DNA of 64,000 nucleotides. It comes from Setomelanomma holmii. Its lineage: Eukaryota > Ascomycota > Dothideomycetes > Pleosporales > Phaeosphaeriaceae. The stretch covers positions 356,086-420,085 of the forward strand of contig ML978169.1 in NCBI GenBank assembly GCA_010015745.1, read 5' to 3'. A program made the translations under genes and the position numbers. Position 1 is the first letter of the stretch; each line of letters opens with the position of its first letter. Of the stretch, positions 1-11,927 are shown piece by piece. The notes beneath the pieces are model-generated. The model was not told the origin of the DNA. It saw only the letters and a program-made list of their open reading frames with translations, and did not search any database.

Positions 1-1204
1 GGAAGAATCGGAGTTACCATGTTCGCGTTCCTAACTGGTTACGTGTGTGCGATCAAACCACTACGTCAGGCAAAGTCGGGCAACATTCCAGCCGCACTCA
101 TCACACTCGGCAAGTCTGCCTTTCGACGGCCACCGCGGTTGATCCTCCCTGCGACGGTCGCCTTGTTCATTGCGTGGTTCTTTGCACAAATCGGCGCGTT
201 CGAAGTTGCGCACCGAAGCGACTCCCACTGGTTCCGACGCTCTGTTCCCCAACACATTGGTGGGCTCGACACCGAAATCCCAAGGTTGATCAAGAACTTC
301 CAGACGTCATGGTCTGGTGGAAACAACGAATATGACGACCACCAGTGGGCGCTCCTTCCGCTGTTGCAGGGCGCCTTCCTCATCTACGTCCTGCTGTTCG
401 CGACCGTCTTCATGAAGTTCCGCATGCGTTTCTTCACATGCACCGTTCTGTTCCTCTGGTACTGGATGCGCACCAGTCCTGAAAAGGGTATGTCAGACTA
501 GTGTTTCCGTCGACAAGACCTAACCCCGCACAGAAACATTCGAGTGTCAATTCCTCTACGGCGTTATGCTATGCGATCTAGGCTCCGAGAAGAAATTCCG
601 TGACTTTGTCAACAGCTACCCGAAAGTGCGCCGCGCCGTCCTTACCAGTCTGATCGTTATTGGCTGGTACGTTGCTTGCTATCCTGGAGAGCACTGGGAG
701 TGGGCGCTCTGGTCTAGGCAGCTTAAGTGGGCTGGCGACTTCATCATCCCACAAGGCGCAGCCAGCTATCCTAAGCGATTTACCGCAATCGGATGGGATC
801 TGATGGTCACCGGTATCTGGTTATCGCCGACGCTGCAGAGCATTTTCTCAAACAAGCTATTTATGTGGATTGGACGAAACAGCTTCGCGGTGTATCTTAC
901 GCACGGCACCGTCATGAAGGTTGGTCTCGTGAGGCTGATCTACGGATGGAGCACCAAGCCATACTGGGTCGAACAGCCACCTGCGGAAGGCGAGGGTGAA
1001 GCTATCGAGCACTACATTCCGCGATCGGGCAACTGGTTCGTCTGGGCCCTCGCTATTCCCACGTTCTTCGCCGTCGAATACACTATTGCCCACCTCTGGA
1101 CCACCTACGTCGATTCGTACTGCGCAAAAGCCACAAAGTGGCTCGAAGACGCCATGTTCGAGAAGGACGAGGACGAGAAACACGGTGTCGCGAATATGGC
1201 ATAA
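1..1204 (+). CDS. Acyltransferase 3 family integral membrane protein (5' end outside window)
   Basis: This is the C-terminal part of a multi-pass membrane acyltransferase of the acyltransferase-3 family, whose members move acyl groups to sugars, lipids or small molecules. The frame is open from base 1, upstream of the first ATG at 19, so the true start lies outside the window. The exons are 1-487 and 534-1204. The 46-nt intron has a GTATGT donor and a CAG acceptor, and joining the exons keeps the frame (SPEK to TFECQF). Several hydrophobic segments are visible (LILPATVALFIAWFFA, LIVIGWYVACY). The family-like motif FMWIGRNSFAVYLTHG sits in the second exon. The cytosolic tail is charged and the stop is TAA at 1202-1204. 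The substrate cannot be inferred. Confidence 0.85.
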
Positions 1205-3005
1205 ATCACGCCATGACCATACATACACGCCCCCCATCCACGAAAACCAGGGAAGGAGAATAGGAGCCCATTGCAGGACGATGCATTCCTGCTGGACCCA
1301 GGATCACAACATGTTCACTTTGTCGCATTTTTCGGCTTAAGAAACGATTTCCTTTGTCAACATCACATCGCGGATACCAATTGTGTCGCATTTAAACGGC
1401 GTTTGAATACCTCCGGGTATGGAGAGGCCACGTATCATCTTCAGCATTTAGGTGCAGGTAGAGCTCGACGAGCAAATCATGTGTATAGAGTCTCGTCTGA
1501 GCTAATGTAATTGAATCAAACACATCACAACGATTGCCCCTACCTCTACTTGCACTCAAGTGGTTGCGCTAACCATCGAAAGCTGACTGGATACAACACT
1601 ACCTCTGGTGACGATATGCTGGATGCGCTCATCTCACAACTGATCTTCTTCCCCAAGCGCCCATGCCTCCACCCCTGGGCATCGCATTCTCAAATCCCAT
1701 ACATCACGGAGTACGGCACTTCGGCACCGGAAGGAACGGCGGAAGGAACACTTTGAGTTGCTTGGCAATATACATGTATCAGGGCATGCATCCTCTCCGG
1801 GAGTTTTCAGAGCTCTTTACCATCAACTACGTCACTCCGAGCGGAAGATGACCAAGGTGGAAGGGTGCTAAGTTTGGGATTGGTGGCTGGCTGACATGGT
1901 TGACAGGCACGATAACCGTTGACGATGGAGTGATGCCGGGATCTTGAATTCGGCCGAGCATGCAACCAAGATGGAAGGTGCATGGGTGCCACGCTGGATT
2001 GTTGATTCTTTCTGGACAGGACCGTGATATCATTTCCCTTTGCAGCTTCTGCGGGCAAGAGGTGGTGTGATCTTGAAGTTGGAATTTCGTGAACTGGATA
2101 ATTGTTGCGGAAAAGGGAAACCGGATTCTGCTACCACGATTATGGCCGGCTCATGGAAGCAACACTCACCCCCGCGCATCTAAGCAGCCTCGCGTACACA
2201 GTCGAACCGACACTACACAGCAGCATCTTTTTCCACCATGTCAACACAGCAACAACATCGAGACCATCGGTACACACATAATCTAGTCCTCTAAGTGTAG
2301 CCGCGATGGAGGGGCCGCCCATATCGAAAGTGACTAGCCACAACTGTCACTATCGACAAACACTCAAGCAACGCCTGACTCAACCCATCGTCCAACCTCG
2401 TATTCTTATCGCAACATCGTCAACTGCTCACGCGACAGTTTTACATCGCAGACGTGCAAATAGACATGCTGCCGGCGGTCGACGGCGTGCTGCCAAGAGG
2501 TGCTGGCCGGTTGCTTGCTTTTGTGGAGGGCGCCGGCGAGTGTTGGTGGAGATAGCGCTCCCGCTTGCGCGAAGGGTGCGTGACGTAATGGTCTGGAGGT
2601 GTGGCGGTGCAGCTTAGGAAGAGATATTGTGGCATGAGGATTGGAGATGGTTTTGGTGTGTGGTGTGATTCGGTGGGTTGGCTTGCTAAAGGGTGTGTTT
2701 GCATGTCGGCTGGGTTGGCTGGGTAGGTTGAAGACCTTCACCATGGTGTGGGTGCGAACGCTAAGTCAGGTGCGATACTTCGTCTGGAGCATGTTTGATC
2801 TGGAGAATGCATCGTCTAGAGGATACATCGTCCTGAACACGTTTCGACTGGAGGTTCCAGAATCTCGCACTAACATGGTCACAGTATACATGCACATGCT
2901 TGTTCGAGGACTTTGGGTCGCATCACATTACTACAAATGCTATGTACAGTAGCGCCAACGTGGGTGGTATCAAGGTATCAATCGAGCAGTTTCAACAGTA
3001 CATGC
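1205..3005. other. Intergenic, no recognised gene
   Basis: Only short overlapping frames without recognisable domains are seen here (for example 1271-1510 and 2306-2617). The region separates the acyltransferase gene from the convergent alcohol dehydrogenase gene and presumably holds both 3' ends. Confidence 0.5.
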
Positions 3006-4393
3006 TCAAAACCTCTTGAGCTCTGGGCTGCCCTCGCATGCTGGGAAGCTGAACTTGGTCTCGACAAAGACCTTCTGCATGCCATCCTCCCTCTTGTCGA
3101 ATACATGGTACACATTTGCGAGGTCCTCAAGACGCACACGATGAGTGACCATCTTCAATGGCTTGATCTGTTTGTCCTCGATCATCTTGAGGAGCGACTC
3201 CCAATACTTATGTACGGGTGCCTGGCCATTTCCGATGAGACGGATACCACGCTCCATGAGCGAGCCAATGTTGAAGTGGTTGGTGAAGCCAACGTATACG
3301 CCGGTGATACCGCAGCTACCAAAGTTGCGCGTGCTGGTAATCATTTCGTTGACCAACTCGCTGGTGTCGGTCTCGAGGCCAAGCATCATCTCGAAGTAGT
3401 GGGCCCAGCCCTTTGCGTACTCGCCGGCGGCGCATTCGATGCTGACGTCTGGGCCGCGATTGTTGCACATCTTCTTCAATGTGCTGGTGACGGACTCGCC
3501 TTTCTCTAGCTTCGAGAAGTCGATGGTCCGGACGTGCGGGTATCGCTCCTTAATAAAATCGAGGCGCCAATTTGAGTCGATCATGATGACCTCGGATGCA
3601 CCATTGAGCAGAGAGAAGTCGGCAGCCATTTGACCAATGGGACCTGCTCCCCAAATGGCAACGACATCGCCCTTCTTCACACCAGTGTCGACAACGGCGT
3701 GCCATGATGTGCAGAGAACGTCAGACAGGAAGAGACCCTCCTCATCTGGAACGTTGTCTGGTAGGGGCAGGAGGTTGACATCGCCATATGGTACACGTGT
3801 GTATTCTGATTGTCCACCAGCAAATCCACCGGTGAAATGCGAGTAACCAAACATGCCCGCTGTTCGGCCACCGTACATGGCGTTCTCGATCGTGTTGGAG
3901 TTGGTCTTTTCGCATTGTGACGAGAGCTTTTGCTTGCAGTAGTAGCAGTCGCCGCATGCGATTTGAAAGGAGGCTACGACACGTTGTCTATGACATTTAG
4001 CATTACTTCATTCATGCTAATCGATTGCACGTACCCTGGCTTGAATTTGGTGACTGCGCTGCCGACGCTGTCTACGACACCGCAAAACTCGTGGCCAAGA
4101 ATGTCGCCCTTCTGCAACTCGACAACTGATCCGTGAAGCAGATGCAGATCTGAGCCGCAGACGGTGGATCCGGTGATCTTGAGAATGACATCGCGGTCCT
4201 CGATAATCGCAGGCTTTGGGACCTCGACAATCTCGACACTGTTTTTGCCCATCCATGCCAAAGCCTTCATCTTCTCGCCAGACTTATCCGCCCACGCTGG
4301 GTTGTTGGCGGGGTTGGTGACATCTTGAGCGGTGACGGCATTGTCGTCGTGGCCAACGGCCTTCTCGACCTGCATGGCAGCTTGGGACATCAT
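3006..4393 (-). CDS. Zinc-dependent medium-chain alcohol dehydrogenase (glutathione-independent formaldehyde dehydrogenase-like)
   Basis: This is a predicted cytosolic NAD(P)-dependent dehydrogenase of 446 residues in two exons, 4393-4035 and 3987-3006. The 47-nt intron (4034-3988) has a GTACGT donor and a TAG acceptor. I chose this acceptor because it restores the conserved stretch GQRVVASFQIACGDC; the later AG at 3975-3974 breaks the frame. Visible motifs are CGSDLHL and GHEFCG (catalytic zinc site), the four-cysteine structural zinc lobe CGDCYYCKQKLSSQC, and the Rossmann motif GAGPIGQ. The long N-terminal extension before MKALAWMG, and the overall pattern, resemble the formaldehyde dehydrogenase-like branch. 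The physiological substrate is unknown. Confidence 0.9.
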
Positions 4394-5983
4394 CTTGGGC
4401 GATGGTATGTATGGTAGTTGTTAGAAAATGTAGGATATCACTCGATCTCGAATGATAAGGTGAGATGTGTGGTGGAGTGAGTTGTGAAAGAAATAGCAAC
4501 CTATAAGAGGGGTAATTCTACCTTTTCCATCTCACAAAGATATTTACGATGACATAGGGAACTCGTCGTTTAGGCGACATGCCGCAGCCTACCGCAGCTA
4601 CGACTATCTGCCGACGCACGAGGTCTCCGTATTGCCCTGTAGAACTGCTCGACATAGCTAGCAAAACGTCATGACTTATTCGAGAAGGCCATAAGCCCGT
4701 TGAAGTAATACTGGGGTCCCACGCGCGCCTTCACCATGTGTTAACTGGCGGGGCAGAGGGGAGACCGATGGACGCGATTTTAATTTCGCGCGTTGTCACT
4801 TCGACGTCATGGAGACGAAGCGAGCGACGAGAGACAATGAGCTCTTGGCTTTGTCAGCCTTTATGGATGTGGAAGTGCTTTTGCTGGTGCCTATTGGCCA
4901 GGTCATGGTGAAAATCAAACGACTTTGTGATGCGGCTCCGCAGTCTGATGCAAAGTGTGGGTGCAGGTGAGGTATCGCGAAGTTCCAGGACCTTGTATCG
5001 CATTTGGAGTTGTCTCGGCTATCGCATGGGAATAATTCGGGTGGCGCGAATAGGCATGGAAGTGGAGTGAGTATTCTTCAGCGTCAGGATGAGCGGTCGC
5101 AGACGTTGAATGTTTCAGAGAAGAGAAGAGGACCTCGATGGTGGTGCTCGGCAATGTTCTCGGAACCGATGAAGACGCGTTGTTCAGGATCACAACGGCG
5201 CACAGAAACCCTCAAAATAAGCAGCAGACGACCAATCATGTCTACATCATGCTATCGCGACAATGATGCGTGAAGATGCACACATTTCTTTTCCCGCGCA
5301 ACTGCACACCGGTGCCAATTCAATGGAAGGAACATGGCTTATGGGTGGAATTGGAGCTGGATGCGCACTCACCCCACTTCGTGTTGTTTGTCAATATTGA
5401 AGTTCCAAATTTGACCAACCTCTCCAAATCTGGGAGTCAGTGGCAAATTTCGCACCATCAAGTTATACACAACGGCAAGAGTTACCCACATATGCAAGCA
5501 GCACAGCATAAGAAATGGCTTTTGGAATCGGTTCTGGACTAGCTCAGTGCTCAAGGCGAAGCCGTGATCCTATCGGCTATGAGTCTTAATGCTAGCGTCA
5601 CAACCACGGAGATTTACCATAAGATATCTTCCTCAGATCGTGCGCAATTTCATATCATCCACGCTCGTAGCAAGCAAGTCGGCCGATGGTTGCTTTGCAC
5701 CTAGAAGAGAGCCCTCTTTCACAATGAGCGCCTCAAAATTACGGAGTCGCCTTTCAGACATCGTATAGACCCATGTGCGATAGCCGAATTTCTAGGTCTT
5801 TGAATTATCAGTCTGTGCGGAACCAAGGCATTGTACATATCCTTTGAGAGCATAATGTAGTTCAGATTCGTAACGTACAAGCTGCTTGCCCTCATATCAA
5901 GAACAGTATTTGCTTGTGGACGACAACAATTTGCAGCAAAAGTTCATGTTTGAGTGCCGTAACAAGGCAATCCACATCTCACA
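4394..5983. other. Intergenic, no recognised gene
   Basis: This is the 5' flank of the alcohol dehydrogenase gene followed by sequence with no gene I recognise. A 90-residue frame at 5270-5542 has no recognisable motif and I do not call it. Confidence 0.45.
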
Positions 5984-6337
5984 ATGGCTACGATTAGTAT
6001 CATACTTCCGCAGAAAGGTGAATACATCACTTCACCGCCCTTGACACAAGTCGCTGAGGAGTTGGGAATACCTCGAAACTGTGTCTTTAAGCCGAGACCT
6101 TTCCGGCGGAGCGCTCGACTCGCTGCTGACAAGTCAGACTCTGGTATTCGTAGACATTCTTTCCCTATTGCATCACGACGCCGAATTGACGGTCTACGAC
6201 TACAACGGGGTCCTAAAAAGACAAAGTCCTACACTGGCGGCAACGCAGGACGACAAAGACCCAGTCCTACTCCAGCGCAACTTCTGGGAAGGGACTCAAG
6301 TTCTTCGAGCTCAGAGGGAGAAGAAGAAGAGGAGTAG
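5984..6337 (+). CDS. Acidic-tailed basic protein, copy 1 of an unrecognised multicopy family (N-terminal module)
   Basis: I do not recognise this family. The 117-residue frame has an N-terminal half followed by a basic block (RRSARLA, SGIRRHSFP, ASRRR, GLR, KKTKSYTG), then a serine run and a poly-glutamate tail. It aligns without gaps to the frame at 28704-29030: from the SP pair to RRSAR both have 24 residues, and a CVxK motif coincides. Both frames end with a TAG inside the Glu-coding tract, and Glu codons continue after the stop. About 30 nt past the tract, TGCGATGAC is also shared with the other copy, so the repeat unit extends beyond the stop. The coding status is uncertain; the basic-then-acidic layout could suit a nuclear or chromatin protein, but that is a guess. 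Confidence 0.5.
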   Translation: MATISIILPQKGEYITSPPLTQVAEELGIPRNCVFKPRPFRRSARLAADKSDSGIRRHSFPIASRRRIDGLRLQRGPKKTKSYTGGNAGRQRPSPTPAQLLGRDSSSSSSEGEEEEE

Positions 6338-6557
6338 GAGGAAGAAGAACCGGAGACCCCAATTTAATGCGATGACGAACGTCCATCCCCGTATCTCGAG
6401 CCACCCTACGACGCGAGCCGCATCTCCAATTACACCTCCTAAAAAGCCTTTTAAACAAACTAATCAGGGTGCAGCCTCTACGAGATTGTTTTCAAGGCCT
6501 TTTCGCAACAGGGTACCGAGGAGCCACGGCGAATTCGCAGGTTTTGATCGTTGAATA

Positions 6558-7152
6558 ACGTCCATCCCTACGTAGCGGGACACCCTGTGTGGCGAGACAC
6601 TTTTTCGTCCGGACCTTCGGTACTAGCGCAGCTACATAAGATTAGTCTGGACGCACCTTAGTTCTGCAACTGTTGTTCTTCAAGTGTGTTAGCTTCCGAC
6701 TAGGCAGAGCGCGGTATTGGACGCGCTGTTGGTCGTTCTGTTGATAGCTTTCATCGACCCTCTGTTAGTACCCCCTGTTTGCTTGCGACAACACATCTCT
6801 ATTAAGCATTCGGAGGTGCAAAAGAGAAGCCGAAATTCTAAAGACTACTATAGCAAGCTCTAAAGGTAGATTTAAGATAGAAAATATGCATTCCGATAGT
6901 TTCTTCGTGCAGAAGGCAAGATCTCCAGAACGCGTCCGACAGGGCAAAAAGCTTTAGCTACTCTTGGCTTGCAGTGCGTGCTCAGATATATCCTTGCCTA
7001 ACGGTAACGAATTTGACACTATGCCCATAGCAGAGACTGCTAAGAATAGCTATGGCGCATGTCGACGGCTTCGTAGAAGCGTTCGCAACCACGCACGTTC
7101 ACTGCGCTCGAACATCTGTCTCCTATACTCCTTACCGCTACACGCTATGTAA
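6558..7152 (+). repeat. Left arm of ~0.6-kb inverted repeat flanking the NLR pseudogene
   Basis: This segment matches the reverse complement of 11928-12510. Shared blocks include the outer end ACGTCC..TCCCT, AGCGGGACACCCTGT and GGACCTTCGGTA, then in the middle CTACTCTTGGCTTGCAG and CTATGCCCATAGCAGAGACT, and near the inner end CTACACGCT. The outer end directly follows a TA dinucleotide (6556-6557). Many differences from the right arm are G to A or C to T, with this arm the more AT-rich. It carries no intact gene. Confidence 0.8.
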
Positions 7153-7538
7153 CCTAGGACAAGTCGGCTCTTTGCTGTAAGTAAGCGCCAAGGGCTTACC
7201 TATATGCTCGATCTATGTCGCCTTCGATGCATCCGCTTCGCAGCCTCGTGGCTGGCATTCCGCATGTGCATTCTGCCATGCCTACCCCGCCTGAGGCCTG
7301 ATGCGATGCCGTCGCCAAACCAAGAATACAACACAGCATGTTGGTCACAGCTCGTGACACTTAAAACGCTGTTTTACCATCAACACAGCTAGAGCTGTAC
7401 AGCAATTCGTCCTCCTCTTCTTACGCCGACCTCTACAGTACATGGCACGGTCACTACACTCGTCCTACTAGGCTGCCACGTCGAGCCTCTCGCATCCCCT
7501 TCGCATCGCATGCGCCCACCACACATCCACACGAGTCG

Positions 7539-10500
7539 ATGCATCTTCTAAAGTACGAAGACGATGACCAGCTCTCAATCACCAGCTTCGACGATAATGC
7601 GTAACCTCCTTACGCAACACTCTCACACACTTGGGGAGTACATGCAGAGGTGACTTTTGCGGACCTTGCAGAAGGCAACGGCAAGCACAAGCCCGGCTAC
7701 AAGAAGATTATCTTTTGTGGAAAGCAAGCACAGCAAGATGGACTGCAGTACTTCTGGGTTGACACATGCTGCATCGATAAGTCGGACAAGGCTGAGCTCT
7801 CCATGGCTATCCAGTTCATGTTTCGCTGGTACCAAAACGCGACAAAATGCTATGTGTACCTCTCTGATGGATCGACAAAGAAGAGGAAAGCTGGCGATCC
7901 GTTTATAGAGTTCACTTGGGAGCCTGCCTTCAGGTCAAGTCGATGGTTCACGCGTGGCTGGACGCTCCAAGAGCTTCTTGCGCCAAGCATAGTCGAGTTC
8001 TTCTCTCAAGAATGGGAGAAGCTAGGTGACAGGAAATCACTGAAGTCATTAATCCGCAAAATTACTAGCATCCCATACGAAGTGCTCGACGGAGGTCCTC
8101 TTTCTAGGTTCAGCATCGACGACCGGCTGCAGTGGAAAGACGGCAGAGCGACTAAACGCGAAGAAGATGTGCATACTCGCTGCAAGGCATCTTTGACGTC
8201 AAGTTAGCGCCGCTGTATGGCGAGAGCGCAGCTAGTGCCTTTGGGCGTCTTATGGGCGAGATCCACAAGCTAGAAAGATGCATTCAAGACATGCACAACA
8301 CAAATCCTCGTGTTGACAAGAAGCGCATTGAGGGTACGAAGGGTGGACTGTTAGTAGACTCCTACCGTTGGGTTCTTGACAACATCACTTTCCAGCAATG
8401 GCAAAAGGACCCTCAGAGCCGACTGCTATGGGTGAAAGGTGATCCTGGAAAAGGCAAGACCATGTTGCTCTGCGGGATTATTGATGAGCTGCAAAGTTCG
8501 ATGCCCCAAAGTGTCCTACTGTCGTACTTCTTTTGCCAAGCGACCGATTCGCGCATCAATAGCGCCGCGGCTGTGCTACAAGGGCTATTGTACATGCTCG
8601 TGAGCCAGCAACCGTCGCTTGTATCGCACGTCCGCGAGAAACACGATAACGCGGGAAAGGCCCTGTTCGAAGATGCAAATGCCTTGGGTAGCCTTGACCG
8701 AGATATGGGCGGACGTGCTACAAGATCCAAGCCTGAGGATGACATATCTGATCATCGACGCACTCGACGAGTGCGTCACTGATCTTCCAAAGCTGCTGAA
8801 GTTTGTCGCAAAGCAGTCGTATGCGTCTTCTCGCGTCAAATGGATTGTCTCAAGCCGCACCTGGCCAAAGATTGAAGTACAGCTAGAGCGGGCAGGACAC
8901 CAAGTAGAGTTGAGCCTTGAGCTGAACGCGAAGTCAGTTGCGGCGGCAGTTGACGTCTTCATCCGGCGAAAGGTAGATCATTTGGTGCAAGAAAAGCAGT
9001 ACAATGCAGAGGTTCGGCACGCAGTGCTCCAGCACCTAACATCAAACGCAAACGATACCTTCCTCTGGGTAGCGTTGGTGTGCCAAGACCTTAAAACAAC
9101 ACCAAAGTGGTACGTGCTAAAGAAGCTCGCCTCGTTCCCGCCTGGGCTAGATCCCTTGTACAAGCGAATGATGCAGCAGATAAACGAGTCTGACGGCGCT
9201 GAGATTTGTCACCAGGTGCTGGCTTCGACTGCGATCTTGTATCGACCTGTTACGATCACTGAACTGGTTGCGATCGTCGAGCAGCTTGAGGACTTGGACA
9301 AGGACCTAGAGTCGGTAAGGGAGATTATCGGCTTTTGTAGATCGTTCCTTACTCTTCAACAAGACACGGTCTACTTTGTGCATCAATCTGCAAAGGACTT
9401 CTTGTTTACAAAGGGGTTTGACGAGGTCTTCCCACATGGAACTAAAGCTGTTCATCGAGCCATTTCTACGAAGTCGCTGGCAATTCAGTCTAGGACATTG
9501 CACAGGGACATGTACAGCCTCAAAGTGCTAGGAACTCCTATCGAATACGCTGAACCGCCTAAGCCTGATCCACTAGCAGCGTCACGCTATCCATGCGTCT
9601 ACTGGATTGATCATCTGTACGACTCAAAGCCTAAGTCTTTAGCAGACAGTGTCGTTGACCTCCATGTCGCAAGTGTTGTGGATGACTTTCTAAGGAACAA
9701 GTATCTCTATTGGCTGGAAGGGCTTGGTCTGTGCAAGAGCGTGAAGAAAGGCGTCATATCGATGGCAAAACTGTGGTCGATAGTGCAGGTATGTCGCATA
9801 AAATCTACCTATTTGTAGTTTAATTCAGATACTAACGCTAGTAGGAAATGCGTGACCAAATTGAATTTAGTCAGCTTGTTCAAGACGCACGGCGATTCAT
9901 CATGTACCACAAAGGGGCGATTGAAGGTTATCCTCTTCAAATATATGCATCTGCGCTGTTGTTCAGCCCAACAGGTAGTCTGATTAGACAGCTGTTCCAA
10001 CACGAAGGGCCAAATGGAATCACGATCAGGCCAGCAATGAGCGACGGCTGGAGCGCGTGCCTGCAGACCCTCGAGGGCCATGGCGAATCAGTCAGCTCAG
10101 TGACGTTTTCGCACGACTCAGCCCGACTGGCGTCAGCGTCGCAGGACAGCACTGTCAAGATCTGGGACGTGAGCACCAGCGCGTGCCTGCAGACCCTCGA
10201 GGGCCATAGCGAATCCGTCAACTCAGTGGCCTTCTCGCACGACTCGGCCCGGCTGGCGTCGGCGTACGAAGACAGCACCATCAAGATCTGGGACGCGAGC
10301 ACCGGCGAGTGCCTGCAGACGCGAGAAGGCCATAACGAACAAGTCATATCAGTGGCCTTCTCGCACGACTCGACGCAGCTGGCGTCAGCGTCACTCGACA
10401 ACACTGTCAAGATCTGGGACGCAAACAGCGGCGCGTGTCTGCAGACGCTCGAGAGCTATAGGGTTCTCGTAGTAGCCTTCTCGCACGACTCAACGCAGCT

Positions 10501-11248
10501 GGCATCAGCATCGCAGGACAGCACTGTCAAGATCTGGGACGCGTACAGCGGCGCGTGCCTGCAGACGCTTGAGGGCAATAGCAGTGAGATCACATCAGTG
10601 ACTTTCTCGCACGACTCGGCCCAGCTGGTGTCGGCGTCGGACGATAACACCGTCAAGATCTGGGACGCGAGCAGCGGCGCATGCCTGCTAACGCTTGAGG
10701 GTCATAGCAGCGGGGTCAACTCTGTGGCCTTCTCGCACAACTCGACGCAGTTGGCGTCAGCGTCGTTCAACAGCACTGTCAAGATCTGGGACGCAAACAG
10801 CTGCGCGTGCCTGCAAACGCTTGAGGGTCATAGCAGCGGGGTTATCTCTGTGGCCTTCTCGCACAACTCGACGCAACTGGCGTCAGCGTCGCTTGACAGC
10901 ACCGTTAAGATCTGGGACGCGAGCAGCGGCACGTGCCTGCAGACGCTCAACATTGGCATGACTCGCGACTTATCCTTTGATCCCACTGGTTCTCGCCTCT
11001 ACACTTCAAAAGGCACCATTGATGTTCAGGGCTCACAGGCTTCCAGCATAAGGGATATCGCAGAACCTGTGTGCCCCTTGTACGTAGGCACTAGCATTAG
11101 CTCAGACGACATATGGATTCAGCACGCTGGTAAGAACACGCTATGGGTACCATCCGAGTATAGGTCGTCGTGCTCGTCTGTGTGTGGGGCTATTGTTGTT
11201 ATAGGTGGTGGGTCTAGCAGAGTATGGACTTGCAGTGTTGAGTTTTAA
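7539..11248 (+). pseudogene. HET-NACHT-WD40 (HNWD-type) NOD-like receptor, broken in its N-terminal half
   Basis: Intact relatives (the HET-E/HET-D class of fungal NLRs) control vegetative incompatibility: WD40 ligand sensing drives NACHT oligomerisation and HET-domain cell death. Here the HET domain begins at ATG 7539 and continues through LSHTW and WFTRGWTLQELLAP. TAA at 7602-7604 interrupts it where relatives read NAxPPYA. One base appears lost near 8171 (frame 0 to 2) and one gained near 8684 (frame 2 to 0). The NACHT domain keeps Walker A GDPGKGKT (~8439-8462) and Walker B YLIIDALDEC (~8741-8770). An intron with canonical signals (9789-9844; GTATGT, ACTAAC, TAG) joins to seven WD40 repeats. 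The C-terminal tail is open to 11248. Sequencing errors could mimic the frameshifts, but three separate breaks make a pseudogene likely. Confidence 0.85.
10058..10933 (+). repeat. Seven near-identical WD40 repeats (126-nt unit)
   Basis: Repeat starts (the codon for the C of CLQTLEG) fall at 10058, 10184, 10310, 10436, 10556, 10682 and 10808, and the next begins at 10934 but is degenerate. The spacing is 126 nt (42 residues) except for the fourth repeat, which is 120 nt. The units share VAFSHDSxxLASAS and STVKIWDA. Variation is concentrated in a few positions after GH and around the DxTxKIW strand, as in HNWD proteins, whose repeats are shuffled by recombination and evolve in concert. Confidence 0.9.
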
Positions 11249-11927
11249 GATTTTCGTAAGTGTTTGTGGCAATAACAACAAGATAATGTTTTCAGCTTTT
11301 CTAGCTTATTGCTGCGAAGCAGCAATTATAGCCCATCCCGTTGTGTCCTACCATCTGGTGTGGTTTAGAGCAGTCGCGCTGATTGGTCCGCAAGGCTCAC
11401 TTTTGATTGGCTGGAAAAGTGTATGCATCACCTGATACATACATTATGGGATTCCTGACAAATTTGTCAAGATTGTGGACTCTAACGAGCTTCAAGGTCT
11501 GACATCACACATTGCGAGATCACGAACAGCACGCGAAACGACGCGTCGCATTAGTGACGGTAATGGCGACGGCAATAGTGACAGTAATAGCGTTGGCAAT
11601 AGAAATAGAGATAGTGATACTATAGAGCAGTAAGGAGAAGATTGGATCACGTTGTGAAGTTATAATAGTGTGAGCGGACTCCCGCTTGTCAAGGCGCTGC
11701 CTTAACAATGAGAAATAACATCAATAGCTCAAACAACTTACAGGGCTATCAATTGCTGCTTCGCAGCTCTCTATTCAGAAACGTTTACGATCTGACAGAC
11801 TTTTATTTCTTTATAACTCTATTTCACAGAGAGGGACGGGGTTATACACTGATATGTAGGCTTTCTCTTGCTGCATTGAAAGTTCAAAAATCGCTGCCAT
11901 TTAGGGAATTCCATGCATCAGGTCCTT
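11249..11927. other. 3' flank of the NLR, no gene; short degenerate AATAG-type repeat
   Basis: No recognised gene is present. At about 11556-11630 there is a run of short degenerate units of the type (gxGAC/T)GGxAATAG, which looks like a decayed microsatellite. The rest is AT-leaning sequence between the receptor and the right arm of the inverted repeat. Confidence 0.4.

Noticed and set aside
5270..5542. 90-codon frame with a possible folded look
   Set aside because: No motif, no signal peptide and no homologue I recognise; length is within chance for this gap.
6372..6412. AACGTCCATCCC-like block resembling the outer end of the inverted repeat
   Set aside because: The similarity after the first 12 bases is weak, and the block also aligns with the middle of the two-module gene family, so a third repeat end is not supported.
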